Assembly: GCA_900473805.1 (NCBI GenBank)
Contig: UCMS01000014.1
Location: 1 to 64,000, forward strand
Direction: 5' to 3'
Source of the DNA: Hyphomicrobiales bacterium
Lineage (GTDB): Bacteria > Pseudomonadota > Alphaproteobacteria > Rhizobiales > Rhizobiaceae
DNA: 64,000 nt
Of this stretch, positions 27,022 to 35,850 are shown piece after piece. A model generated the notes under the pieces. It saw nothing but the letters and a program-made list of their open reading frames with translations, ran no database searches and was not told the DNA's origin. The translations under genes were made by a program, and so were the position numbers. The stretch's first letter is position 1. Every line of letters starts with the position of its first letter.

Positions 27022-29564
27022 CGAGTTTTGCGACGCGACTGTCCGTGGCCTTCCGCATCGCGCTGCGGGAACTGCGGGGTGGACTGAAGGGCTTCTATAT
27101 CTTCCTCGCCTGCATCGCGCTTGGGACGGGCGCGATCGCGGCCGTCAATTCCGTGTCGACGGCGATTACGGACGCAATTTCCTCTGAAGGCCGTTCTCTC
27201 CTTGCAGGCGATGTCAGGCTTGAACTGGACAACCGGGAAGCAACTCAGGCCGAACTGGCTTTTATGCAAGGGTTCGGCACAGTCTCCGTCTCAACAGGCC
27301 TTCGCTCCATGGCGCGGCTCGCAGACGGTTCGGACCAGTCGCTCGTCGAAGTCAAGGCAGTCGATGAAACCTATCCGCTCTACGGGAAGCTTGTCGCGGA
27401 GCCGGATCGCCCGCTTGCCGATCTCCTGGCCGTTGGGGGCAACGTCTACGGCGCAGTTGTGGCGCCACTTCTCCTCGAGCGGATGAACAGCAAGGTCGGC
27501 GACGAACTGCTTCTGGGCAATGCCCGCTTCCGCATCACGGGCACGATCGTTACGGAGCCGGATGCGGTCTCAGACGGGTTCGGTTTCGCCCCGCGTTTCC
27601 TGACCAGCCGCAAGGCTTTATTCGCCAGTGGGCTCGTCGCGACCGGAAGCCTTGTCGAGCATGCTTACAAGATCCGTTACAGTGATCCCAACACCAGCCC
27701 GGAGACGCTCCGCCAGAGGGCTCAGGCTGATTTTCCGGCAGCCGGTTGGTCGATCCGCAGCAGCGAACGGGCCGCTCCCGCATTGACCGAAAATGTCGAG
27801 CGCTTCTCTCAATTCCTCACACTTGTCGGCCTGACGGCTCTGGTTGTGGGCGGCGTCGGCGTTGCCAATGCGGTGAGAGCCTTTCTGGATTCCAAACGCA
27901 CCGTCATCGCCACGCTCAAGTGCCTGGGCGCTCCGGCTTCGATCGTCGTCTTTGTCTATCTCATTCAGATCACGCTAGTGGCTCTGATGGGCATCCTGGC
28001 TGGCCTAGTCCTCGGCGCCATCGCTCCGCCGATCACGGCAAGCTACCTCGCCGGCATTCTGCCCATCTCGGCAGAGGCAAGGCTTTATCCGCGGGCGCTC
28101 GCCCTGGCGGCCATCTTCGGGATCCTGGTGACGTTTGCCTTCGCCATCCTGCCCTTGGGCCATGCCCGCAAGGTGCCGGCAACGGCTCTCTTCCGCGAAC
28201 AGGGCTTCGAAGCCTCCGGCCTTCCGTCCTGGCCCTACCTTCTGGCCGTGACGCTCGCGCTCGGCGCGCTGGCGGCGCTGGCGATCTTCACCTCGGATCA
28301 GCGCCGCATCGCCGCGATCTTCCTAGCGGCAATGGCGGGCGGTTTCATGCTCTTGCGCCTCGTTGCCTATCTCATTTCCTGGCTGGCGCGCCACAGTCCC
28401 CACAGCCGCTCGGCAGCCCTGAGGCTTGCCGTCGGCAACATTCACCGTCCCGGTTCGCTTACGGCGTCCGTGACATTGTCGCTAGGGCTCGGCCTGAGCC
28501 TGCTCGTGGCGCTGGCCCTGATCGATGGCAACCTGCGACGTGAACTGACCGGCAGCCTTCCGGAACGTGCACCGAACTTCTTCTTCGTCGATATCCAGGG
28601 CAGTGAGGTTGACGGTTTTCGTTCGCTCGTCGAAGGCTTGGCCCCGGAGGGTAAACTGATCGAAGTTCCCATGCTGCGCGGCCGGATTCTCGAACTTAAT
28701 GGCACAGACGTCGCCAAAATGGATGTGCCGCCCGGCGGCCGCTGGGTGCTACGTGGCGACCGTGGTCTGACTTACGCCGTCAATATCCCCGAAAACAGCA
28801 GCGTCACTGAAGGCGAATGGTGGCCGAGGGACTACACCGGGGAACCTCTCGTGTCGTTCTCGGAACGTGAGGCCAAGGAATTGGGTCTGAAGATCGGCGA
28901 CACCGTGACCGTCAACGTGCTCGGTCGCAACATCACCGCCAGGATCTCGAACTTCCGGGCCGTGCAATGGGAAAGCCTGTCGATGAACTTCGTCATGGTC
29001 TTCTCGCCCAACACCTTTGCCGGCGCCCCCCATGCCTGGCTGGCGACGCTGATCGAACCGAATGCGACGGCGACCGACGAAGCCGCGGTGCTTCGCGCCG
29101 TAACGCAAAGCTTCCCCACCATCACGACCGTGCGCGTGAAGGATGCGCTGGACATGGTCGACAAGCTGGTCGGTCAGCTGGCGACAGCCATTCGGGCGGC
29201 CGCCGCCGTCGCGCTCATCGCCTCGGTCCTGGTCCTCTCTGGAGCGCTGGCCGCCGGCAATCGCGCCCGCACCCACGACGCCGTCATCCTGAAGACGCTC
29301 GGCGCCACGCGCGCGATGCTGATCCGGGCATTCACCTACGAGTATATGCTTCTCGGCGCGGCGACGGCCGTCTTCGCGCTGGTATCCGGCGGCGGCATCG
29401 CCTGGTATGTGCTCAGCCAGATCATGAAACTGCCGTCAAATTTCCTGCCCGACGTCGCGATCATGACGATCGCGATATCGCTGGTCATCACCATAGGGAT
29501 TGGTCTTGCCGGCACCTGGCGCATTCTCGGCCAGAAGGCTGCGCCTGTCTTGCGGGAACTGTAG
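27018..29564 (+). CDS. ybbP: ABC transporter permease with FtsX domains (YbbP-like)
   Basis: 848 residues. One N-terminal membrane segment (about 25-45) precedes a large periplasmic domain; the first FtsX membrane block is at about 265-380, further helices near 400-460 and 490-510, a second periplasmic domain, and the last FtsX block is near 720-840, ending in WRILGQKAAPVLREL. The layout matches YbbP. With YbbA and TesA it probably handles a lipid or hydrophobic compound at the envelope; the substrate is not established. Coupled to ybbA by a four-base overlap. Confidence 0.9.
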   Translation: MTSFATRLSVAFRIALRELRGGLKGFYIFLACIALGTGAIAAVNSVSTAITDAISSEGRSLLAGDVRLELDNREATQAELAFMQGFGTVSVSTGLRSMARLADGSDQSLVEVKAVDETYPLYGKLVAEPDRPLADLLAVGGNVYGAVVAPLLLERMNSKVGDELLLGNARFRITGTIVTEPDAVSDGFGFAPRFLTSRKALFASGLVATGSLVEHAYKIRYSDPNTSPETLRQRAQADFPAAGWSIRSSERAAPALTENVERFSQFLTLVGLTALVVGGVGVANAVRAFLDSKRTVIATLKCLGAPASIVVFVYLIQITLVALMGILAGLVLGAIAPPITASYLAGILPISAEARLYPRALALAAIFGILVTFAFAILPLGHARKVPATALFREQGFEASGLPSWPYLLAVTLALGALAALAIFTSDQRRIAAIFLAAMAGGFMLLRLVAYLISWLARHSPHSRSAALRLAVGNIHRPGSLTASVTLSLGLGLSLLVALALIDGNLRRELTGSLPERAPNFFFVDIQGSEVDGFRSLVEGLAPEGKLIEVPMLRGRILELNGTDVAKMDVPPGGRWVLRGDRGLTYAVNIPENSSVTEGEWWPRDYTGEPLVSFSEREAKELGLKIGDTVTVNVLGRNITARISNFRAVQWESLSMNFVMVFSPNTFAGAPHAWLATLIEPNATATDEAAVLRAVTQSFPTITTVRVKDALDMVDKLVGQLATAIRAAAAVALIASVLVLSGALAAGNRARTHDAVILKTLGATRAMLIRAFTYEYMLLGAATAVFALVSGGGIAWYVLSQIMKLPSNFLPDVAIMTIAISLVITIGIGLAGTWRILGQKAAPVLREL

Positions 29565-29609
29565 GCCGGGTGGATCTCCGTATCATTACCGCGATTTAAG
29601 GCAACGGCT

Positions 29610-29639
29610 CTTGTTCCCCGGGCCTTTCCATCTCATATT
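29610..29639 (+). promoter_or_regulatory. Candidate promoter of the Bax-inhibitor-1 gene
   Basis: CTTGTT, 18 bases, CATATT, 85 bases before the ATG. It can be read as sigma-70 or, because of CTTG and the CAT-AT box, as sigma-32-like. Not tested. Confidence 0.35.
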
Positions 29640-29723
29640 GAGGTCACGCATGCTGGGCTTCGCAGCGGCGCGGGGGTCATTCCGACCTCATCGTCAAACA
29701 TCGAAGCTTTGAGAGAGGAAACC

Positions 29724-30452
29724 ATGTCCGAACTTCGCAACTATCAGAGCCGTGCGGGTCAGACCCAGTCGGCCACGATGATCGACGAAGGTCTGCGCGC
29801 CTATATGCTGAAGGTGTACAACCTGATGGCGCTCGGCCTTGCCATCACCGGTATCGCAGCCTTCGCCACCTTCCAGATGGCCGTAAGCAGCCCGGCCTTT
29901 GCTCAGGCGATCTATGGTTCGCCACTTCGCTGGGTTGTGATCCTGGCGCCGGTCGCGCTGGTCTTCTTCCTGAGCTTCCGTATCGAGAAGATGAGTGTTT
30001 CGGCCGCCCAGACGACCTTCTGGGTCTATGCGGCGCTCATGGGCCTGTCGCTCTCGTCGATCTTCCTGATCTATACGGGCGCTAGCATCGTCCAGACCTT
30101 CTTCGTGACGGCAGCCTCCTTCGGTGCCCTGTCGCTTTATGGCTACACCACCAAGCGCAGTCTGTCGGCCATGGGTTCGTTCCTGATGATGGGTCTGTTC
30201 GGCCTGATCATCGCGTCGCTGGTCAACCTCTTCTTGGCCTCCTCGGCCCTCGACTTCGCCATCTCGGTGATCGGTGTGCTGATTTTCGCAGGCCTCACCG
30301 CCTACGATACCCAGTCGATCAAGGAATCCTACCACGAAGCGCATTCGAGCGAAGCCAGCGGCCGTCTGGCCATTATGGGCGCGCTGCGGCTCTATCTCGA
30401 TTTCATCAACCTGTTCCTCTTCCTGCTTCGATTCCTGGGCAACCGGAACTGA
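29724..30452 (+). CDS. Bax inhibitor-1 / YccA family membrane protein
   Basis: 242 residues, seven hydrophobic segments. The BI-1 core GAFGALSLYGYTTKRSLSAMGSFLMMGLFGLIIASLVN and the C-terminal YDTQSIKESYHEA with its conserved Asp are clear. Relatives (YccA, YbhL) interact with the FtsH protease or leak calcium. The ATG at 29724 follows GAGAGG; an upstream TTG would add five residues. Single gene with promoter and terminator. Confidence 0.92.
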   Translation: MSELRNYQSRAGQTQSATMIDEGLRAYMLKVYNLMALGLAITGIAAFATFQMAVSSPAFAQAIYGSPLRWVVILAPVALVFFLSFRIEKMSVSAAQTTFWVYAALMGLSLSSIFLIYTGASIVQTFFVTAASFGALSLYGYTTKRSLSAMGSFLMMGLFGLIIASLVNLFLASSALDFAISVIGVLIFAGLTAYDTQSIKESYHEAHSSEASGRLAIMGALRLYLDFINLFLFLLRFLGNRN

Positions 30453-30475
30453 TAAGAAGAGAGCCTTCAAACAGG

Positions 30476-30500
30476 AACCCCGCTTCGGCGGGGTTTTTGT
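30476..30500 (+). terminator. Intrinsic terminator of the Bax-inhibitor-1 gene
   Basis: AACCCCGC, loop TTCG, GCGGGGTT, then TTTGT: an eight-base stem with a stable tetraloop, 24 bases after the stop. Confidence 0.9.
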
Positions 30501-30516
30501 TTCTCTGATCAGATTA

Positions 30517-30551
30517 CAAAAAAACCTCCGGTTCGCACCGGAGGTTTTTCA
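30517..30551. terminator. Intrinsic terminator of carD (bidirectional)
   Basis: AAAACCTCCGGT and ACCGGAGGTTTT form a perfect 12-base stem around TCGC, with T tracts on both strands. It follows the carD stop by about 27 bases and backs up the upstream rightward terminator. Confidence 0.9.
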
Positions 30552-30577
30552 GCAATGCCGTCGAACGAAAAGAAGCT

Positions 30578-31150
30578 TTAAGCGGCTTCTTCCTGCGCGT
30601 CGTCTTCTTCAATCGTCTTGCCGCGCTTCGGGCCCTTCGCAAGATTGACTTCAACGAGGCGCACGGCCTCCGTCTCGGACATCTTGTTCACGGCTGCGAT
30701 CTCGCGTGCCATCCGATCGAGCGCAGCCTCATAGAGCTGGCGTTCGGAATAAGACTGCTCGGGCTGGTTCTCGGCGCGGTAAAGGTCGCGAACGACTTCC
30801 GCGATCGAAATCAGGTCACCGGAATTGATCTTGGCATCATATTCTTGAGCGCGACGCGACCACATGGTGCGCTTGACGCGAGCCTTGCCCTGCACGACTT
30901 TCAGCGCGCGGTCGACAAAGTCGGTTTCCGAAAGTTTGCGCATCCCGATGCTCACGGCCTTCGCGACCGGAACCTTCAAGCGCATCTTGTCCTTTTCGAA
31001 ATCGATCACGAAAAGCTCGAGCTTCATGCCCGCCACTTCTTGCTCTTCGATTGCGGTGATGGTACCCACGCCGTGCGCAGGGTATACGATCGACTCACCG
31101 GTTTTGAATCCGTGGCGCGCCGAGGAATTTTTCTTCTGCTGGGTCGTCAT
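30578..31150 (-). CDS. carD: CarD family transcriptional regulator
   Basis: Binds the RNA polymerase beta lobe and stabilises open complexes at promoters. 190 residues. The N-terminal Tudor-like RID domain is FKTGESIVYPAHGVGTITAIEEQEV; the C-terminal helical DNA-binding part has WSRRAQEYDAKINSGDLISIAEVVRDLYR. The frame continues 37 codons upstream (an ATG at 31243 also has a ribosome-like site), but MTTQQKK at 31150 is the usual N-terminus. A 382-base gene-free stretch lies upstream with a predicted promoter at 31368-31396. Confidence 0.93.
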   Translation of the reverse strand: MTTQQKKNSSARHGFKTGESIVYPAHGVGTITAIEEQEVAGMKLELFVIDFEKDKMRLKVPVAKAVSIGMRKLSETDFVDRALKVVQGKARVKRTMWSRRAQEYDAKINSGDLISIAEVVRDLYRAENQPEQSYSERQLYEAALDRMAREIAAVNKMSETEAVRLVEVNLAKGPKRGKTIEEDDAQEEAA

Positions 31151-31532
31151 TCTATTCAAACACTCCCTGTTTCGCTCCCGGCGTGATGCCGGCGCCGGGT
31201 CGGTCAGGCCCGGATGAGATGGAGAAGCCGCAAGCTCTGCCATCCTGATCCTGTCCGTCACAGAAAAACATCACCCTCGTCGCGACGGCGACACGACACG
31301 AAAGTGTCGTCTATGTCACGTAGACCGCGTCGGTGGTGAAGTTGCTTTCGTGATGGCTTAGGGCACAGATATGCCGCAAAGTGGAACAGTTCCAAGACGC
31401 TATCACAAAAAGACGAGGAAATCAATATTTTAGTGCAGCGCGCCATAAAGCTGGCGCACTTGGCAGCAGATCGCCGTGCAAACGATGGAAATTTGGGCAG
31501 GATTCGATCCGAAACCGCCCATCCGCGAAGGC
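31151..31532. other. Gene-free stretch upstream of carD
   Basis: No convincing gene in 382 bases. It contains the predicted carD promoter (31368-31396) with the palindrome GGAACAGTTCC (31383-31393), a short hairpin ACGACAC-GAAA-GTGTCGT (31293-31310), and the 3' end of the ferredoxin transcript. The hairpin would sit in a carD leader of about 210 bases. Confidence 0.6.
31368..31396 (-). promoter_or_regulatory. Candidate sigma-70 promoter of carD
   Basis: Read leftward: CTTGGA, 17 bases, CATATC, a good match to CTTGAC-N17-CTATAT. The palindrome GGAACAGTTCC covers the -35 edge and the start of the spacer. Confidence 0.45.
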
Positions 31533-31871
31533 TCAGTCGCCCGAGCCAGGCTTTTCCGAAAAGAACTGTTCGAATTTCCCCGTGACGCCATCCATTTCCT
31601 TGGCTTCCGGCATCGGATCCTTCTTCACCGTGATATTGGGCCAGATCTTCGCGTAATCGGCATTGATCTTCAGCCACTTGTCGAGACCCGGTTCCGTATC
31701 CGGCTTGATCGCTTCGGCAGGACATTCGGGTTCGCAGACGCCGCAATCGATGCATTCGTCCGGATGGATGACGAGGAAGTTCTCACCCTCGTAAAAGCAA
31801 TCGACCGGGCAGACCTCGACACAATCGGTATATTTGCAGCGGATGCAGTTGTCAGTGACGATATAGGTCAT
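31533..31871 (-). CDS. fdxA: Ferredoxin, 7Fe type (FdxA)
   Basis: 112 residues. The N-terminal half has Cys9, Cys12 ([11 protein letters not shown]), Cys17, Cys21 and Cys25; the second cluster uses Cys40, Cys43, Cys46 and Cys50 ([11 protein letters not shown]), giving the [3Fe-4S]/[4Fe-4S] pattern seen in FdxA. The C-terminal extension [19 protein letters not shown] is typical of the alphaproteobacterial protein. Soluble electron carrier. GGAG lies eight bases before the ATG. Same-strand neighbours carD and the S4 gene make a conserved order but are separated by gaps. Confidence 0.95.
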   Translation of the reverse strand: MTYIVTDNCIRCKYTDCVEVCPVDCFYEGENFLVIHPDECIDCGVCEPECPAEAIKPDTEPGLDKWLKINADYAKIWPNITVKKDPMPEAKEMDGVTGKFEQFFSEKPGSGD

Positions 31872-32063
31872 GCGGCACTCCAGAATGACGTTCGCAAACG
31901 ACAGGAAAGAGAACGACCTCGGTGTTCCGTTGTGGCTTGATGGCCGGAAACGGGAGCTGGCGCCCCACCGGGATGTCTGTCGGACAGCGTTGTGAGCTAC
32001 TGTGTTATCGGAAGCAAGGCAAGGATAAACAATCCGCTATTCTGCCGCAGACGGACAAATTTT

Positions 32064-32474
32064 CTAATCCGCGGACCAATCCTGCCCTGAACGCAGATCC
32101 CGCAGGGCCCGGCCCTCTTTTTTGGTGGGTCGACCAGATCCAGGTGCCCGGACGGCCTGCTCCAGAGCGGTAAAGGGTTTCTTCTCTCGGGGCGGGCTCA
32201 GATCCTCATAAAGCAGACGCGCTTCTTCATAAGGTCCTCGTCGCTCTCCAGGAAGCTTCACCACCAGGATCAGATCGCGCTCCGGCATTGCGATCTCCAG
32301 CCTGTCGCCGATCTTCACCCCATGGCTGGGTTGGCGAACGGTTGCACCGTTGACCTTCACATGACCAGCAGAGACGCGCTCCTGGGCGAGACTGCGTGAT
32401 TTTGCCACACGTGCGAAAAACAGCCACTTGTCGATGCGCTGGCGCGAACCGCTGTGTGGCTGTTTCTCGTCCAT
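32064..32474 (-). CDS. RNA-binding S4 domain protein (Hsp15-like)
   Basis: 136 residues. The S4 domain RIDKWLFFARVAKSRSLAQERVSAGHVKVNGATV is at residues 13-47, followed by a basic tail with KKEGRALRDLRS. Hsp15 in E. coli recycles 50S subunits carrying a blocked nascent chain; a similar role is inferred. The ATG lies one base after the helicase stop (TGACATG), so translation is coupled. Confidence 0.88.
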   Translation of the reverse strand: MDEKQPHSGSRQRIDKWLFFARVAKSRSLAQERVSAGHVKVNGATVRQPSHGVKIGDRLEIAMPERDLILVVKLPGERRGPYEEARLLYEDLSPPREKKPFTALEQAVRAPGSGRPTKKEGRALRDLRSGQDWSAD

Positions 32475-32475
32475 G

Positions 32476-35400
32476 TCACTTTTTCATCTGTTCCTTCAGC
32501 GCTGCCAGCTTGGCGAATGGCGAATCCGGATCAACCGGCTTCTCCTTGCGTGGCGGCTTCGCCTCGAAGCGGGCAGGCTGCGACTTGTTGTTATCGCGGT
32601 CCGGACGCGGGCCGCGATCCTTGCGATCACCCCGATCCTGGCGATCGCCCTTGGCCGCAAACTTGCCGCGGTTGTCATCCCGACGATCCCCACGGTTGTC
32701 GGAGCGCCGATCGTCACGCCGGCCTTCGCCGCGTCCTTCGGGACGATTGTCGCCCCGACCTTCGCCACCCTCACGCGGAGCCTGATGGCGTTGACCCTGC
32801 GGGCGGCGATCGCCAGCCGGGCGACCCGTGCCACGCTGGTTGTCGCCACGACCGCCTGGACGCCAGAGCAGAACCGGCTTCGGTTCTGCCGGTTCGGCGG
32901 CCTGTTCTGTGACCTCAGGGGCTTCTGCAGAGGGCGCAGCCTCCGTAGCGGCAGCCTCTTCGGATGCAGCGGGCGCCTCGCCCTCATGACCTGCTTCGCC
33001 AGACTGATCGGCATCGTCCACGCCATCGTCATCGCCTTTTTCGACGACTGCGGATTCGGTCGGGGCCGAACCGGCCTGGGCAGCAAGGAAAGCGGCAGCC
33101 TCTTCCGCAGAGACGCTGTCTGCCCGATAGCCGAGCCCCTTCAGGATCTCCTCCATATCGTCGGGCGTCGCACCGAGGATAGAAAGCATCGCTGTCGTCG
33201 TGGTGAAGCGCCGGCCGTCATAGGCACCATCCGGACGAGCCGGTGAGCCGGGCTTCCACTGCAACAGCGGCCGAATGAGATCTGCAAGCCGTTCCAGGAT
33301 GTCGATGCGCACGGCACGCTTTCCGAGGAAACGGAAGCCGGCGAGCTTGTAGAACATGCGCTCATAGCTGGCATCGGTGACGACAGACGTGCGGCCGGCG
33401 GCGAGGACCGGAATGAGATCACCGTAGCCAGCCTTGTCGAGGCCATCATGCTTCAATGCCCAGAGCAGCGTGATGAGTTCGGCCGGTGCCGGCTTTAGAA
33501 GGGCCGGCATGAAGATGTGATAGGCGCCGAAGCGCACGCCATAGCGACGCATCGATGCGCGGCCGTCCTGATCGAGCGACTTGACATCGTCAGCCACGTC
33601 ACGACGGAACAGCACGCCCAGGTTCTCGACCAGCTGGAAGGCCAGCCCCTTGGCGAGACCCTGCAGATCTTCCGCGCGCGACAGGTCGTCGAGCGGCTTC
33701 AGGACCGTTGAGATGTGATGATTGACGAAACGCTCGATGCGGGCGGCCACGTGATCTCGAGCGGCACCCGTGAGCTGTTCGTCGGCAAGCACGATGACGC
33801 GCGGATGCAGGATATGATCTGTCCCGACCAGACGAGCAACCGGATCCCCAACCCAGCGGACGAGGCCATCGGAGCCGATCGCGAGATCGCCATTACCGGA
33901 AGCGTGCAACCGCGCGGCCCGGGCTTCGAATTCCAGCGCCAACGCACGATGGGCCGCAGCCTCCACGGCCTTGGCATCCGGACCTTCCATGCCGGAGATC
34001 GGCGTGAACCGGAAACCGGAGAGTTGTCCCATGGCATGGCCTTCCACGAAGACATCGCCGTTCACACTGATTTCAGCTTCCAACATTGCATTCTCTCTCA
34101 AGCGCTTCATGAGCACAGATGTCCTGCGATCAACAAAGCGTTTCGTCAACCGTTCATGTAACGCATCGGACAATCGGTCTTCGATTTCCCGCGTCTTTTC
34201 TTGCCAGTGTGTCGGATCAGCAAGCCAGCCAGGCCGATTCGACACGTAAGTCCAAGTTCTTATCTGCGCGATTCGCGCTGATAACGTATCAATTTCACCG
34301 TCGGTGCGATCTGCCCGGCGCACCTGATCGGCAAGAAAATCTTCGTTGACCGTCCCGCGCCGAACCAGATCGAAGTAGAGGCTCTGGATCAGGTCGGCAT
34401 GCTGTGCCGGCGTAATGCGCCGATAGTCAGGCAGTGCGCAGGCTTCCCACAGTTTTTCCACGCGCTCCGGCCGGTCCGCTATATCCGAGATTTCCGGATA
34501 GCGGGATAGGTATTCCAGCGCCTGCTGGTCTGTCGCAGGGAGCGCCCGGGTCAGTCCCTCAACCCTCGGGACCGCGTCGAGGCTGCGTTGCAGGGCCGCA
34601 ACGGAGGAAAAGTCGAAATGTGCCGTGCGCCACTGCAGAACCTTGACCGGATCAAACACATGGGTCTCAAGCCGCTCAACGAGCTCGTCATCGAAGGGAT
34701 CCACGCGTCCAGTCACGCCGAAGGTTCCATCCTTCACATGACGGCCCGCACGACCGGCGATTTGTCCCAGCTCCCCGGAATTCAGATTGCGGAACTGATA
34801 GCCGTCGAACTTACGGTCCTGGGCGAAAGCGACGTGATCGACATCGAGGTTGAGTCCCATACCGATCGCATCGGTCGCAACGAGATATTCGACGTCTCCC
34901 TCCTGATAGAGGCCGACCTGGGCGTTGCGTGTACGCGGACTGAGCGCACCAAGCACCACGGCCGCTCCGCCCCGTTGCCGGCGGATCAGTTCGGCGATCG
35001 CATAGACTTCATCAGCCGAAAAAGCGACGATCGCCGTCCGTTGCGGCAAACGGGTAATCTTCTTCTGGCCGGCGTAGAAGAGCTGCGACAGGCGCGGCCG
35101 CTCAACGATCGTGATCCCAGGCAGAAGCTGGATGAGGATCGACTTCATCGTGGCGGAACCAAGCAACAGCGTCTCTTCACGACCTCTGAGATGCAAAAGG
35201 CGATCGGTGAAGATGTGACCCCGCTCGAGGTCTCCCGCCAACTGTATTTCGTCGATTGCGACGAACGCGGCTTTGGTCTCGCGCGGCAGCGCTTCGACGG
35301 TGCAGACCGAGAAACGGGCATTGGGCGGACTGATCTTCTCTTCGCCCGTCACCAGCGCGACATTGGCCACCCCTACCCGCTCGACCACACGCGTATAGAC

Positions 35401-35562
35401 CTCGCGGGCCAGGAGACGCAGCGGCAGGCCGATCAGACCCGACCCGTGCGCAACCATACGTTCAATGGCGAAATGGGTCTTTCCGGTATTCGTCGGCCCC
35501 AGCACAGCAGAGACACCGCGACCGCTCAAAATCATGGGGTGGGTATTCAATGACCGCTCCAC
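32476..35562 (-). CDS. Suv3-like superfamily 2 RNA/DNA helicase with Arg/Asp-rich tail
   Basis: 1028 residues from the GTG start chosen. Helicase motifs: I GPTNTGKTHF, II AIDEIQLAGD, III LLGSATMK, V VATDAIGMGLNLD, VI QIAGRAGRH. This matches the Suv3 family, annotated mgpS in some rhizobia. A central helical domain follows, then an acidic stretch (about 895-945) and an Arg/Gly/Asp-rich disordered tail ending SPFAKLAALKEQMKK. The open frame runs to 35706. The GTG at 35562 has a purine tract GAGAGGGG upstream; an ATG at 35535 and one at 35610 are alternatives. Followed by the coupled S4 gene. Confidence 0.88.
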   Translation of the reverse strand: MERSLNTHPMILSGRGVSAVLGPTNTGKTHFAIERMVAHGSGLIGLPLRLLAREVYTRVVERVGVANVALVTGEEKISPPNARFSVCTVEALPRETKAAFVAIDEIQLAGDLERGHIFTDRLLHLRGREETLLLGSATMKSILIQLLPGITIVERPRLSQLFYAGQKKITRLPQRTAIVAFSADEVYAIAELIRRQRGGAAVVLGALSPRTRNAQVGLYQEGDVEYLVATDAIGMGLNLDVDHVAFAQDRKFDGYQFRNLNSGELGQIAGRAGRHVKDGTFGVTGRVDPFDDELVERLETHVFDPVKVLQWRTAHFDFSSVAALQRSLDAVPRVEGLTRALPATDQQALEYLSRYPEISDIADRPERVEKLWEACALPDYRRITPAQHADLIQSLYFDLVRRGTVNEDFLADQVRRADRTDGEIDTLSARIAQIRTWTYVSNRPGWLADPTHWQEKTREIEDRLSDALHERLTKRFVDRRTSVLMKRLRENAMLEAEISVNGDVFVEGHAMGQLSGFRFTPISGMEGPDAKAVEAAAHRALALEFEARAARLHASGNGDLAIGSDGLVRWVGDPVARLVGTDHILHPRVIVLADEQLTGAARDHVAARIERFVNHHISTVLKPLDDLSRAEDLQGLAKGLAFQLVENLGVLFRRDVADDVKSLDQDGRASMRRYGVRFGAYHIFMPALLKPAPAELITLLWALKHDGLDKAGYGDLIPVLAAGRTSVVTDASYERMFYKLAGFRFLGKRAVRIDILERLADLIRPLLQWKPGSPARPDGAYDGRRFTTTTAMLSILGATPDDMEEILKGLGYRADSVSAEEAAAFLAAQAGSAPTESAVVEKGDDDGVDDADQSGEAGHEGEAPAASEEAAATEAAPSAEAPEVTEQAAEPAEPKPVLLWRPGGRGDNQRGTGRPAGDRRPQGQRHQAPREGGEGRGDNRPEGRGEGRRDDRRSDNRGDRRDDNRGKFAAKGDRQDRGDRKDRGPRPDRDNNKSQPARFEAKPPRKEKPVDPDSPFAKLAALKEQMKK

Positions 35563-35711
35563 TTGTCGGACGCCCCTCTCCTCGATGTCGGGCAGCCTTG
35601 GCCAACACATGGCGACGAACACCGGCAAAGGCAAGCCGCTTGTGGACCAGGGCAGGAAAAACCTCACAAGCCCATGATCCGAATCAGTTTTTTCGCTGGG
35701 GAACACTGCGC

Positions 35712-35771
35712 GAACGAATCGGAGACGAATCGTTGACTCCTCCGAGTCCGGCTTTGTTCACGGCTAGATAT
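35712..35771 (+). repeat. Two-copy intergenic element, copy A
   Basis: Shares with copy B at 37436-37495 the blocks GAACGAATCG, GACGAATCG, GACT, TTTGTTCACG and CTAGATAT in the same order over exactly 60 bases. Begins with a direct repeat of ACGAATCG at 11-base spacing, about one helical turn. Confidence 0.65.
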
Positions 35772-35850
35772 CGAAGCGACTCTGCCGGGTTGGCACCAGA
35801 TGCTGAATCTTATGAATCCGCCACCAACGCTTCCGCCGACGGCAAACAAC

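Noticed and set aside
30660..30700. CTTGTTCACGGCT inside carD, resembling part of the 60-bp repeated element
   Set aside because: It matches only about ten bases, lies in a codon-constrained region and lacks the GAATCG repeats and CTAGATAT.
35791..35806. TGGCAC followed by GCTG as a possible sigma-54 promoter
   Set aside because: The spacing between the GG and GC elements is two bases too short for a -24/-12 promoter.
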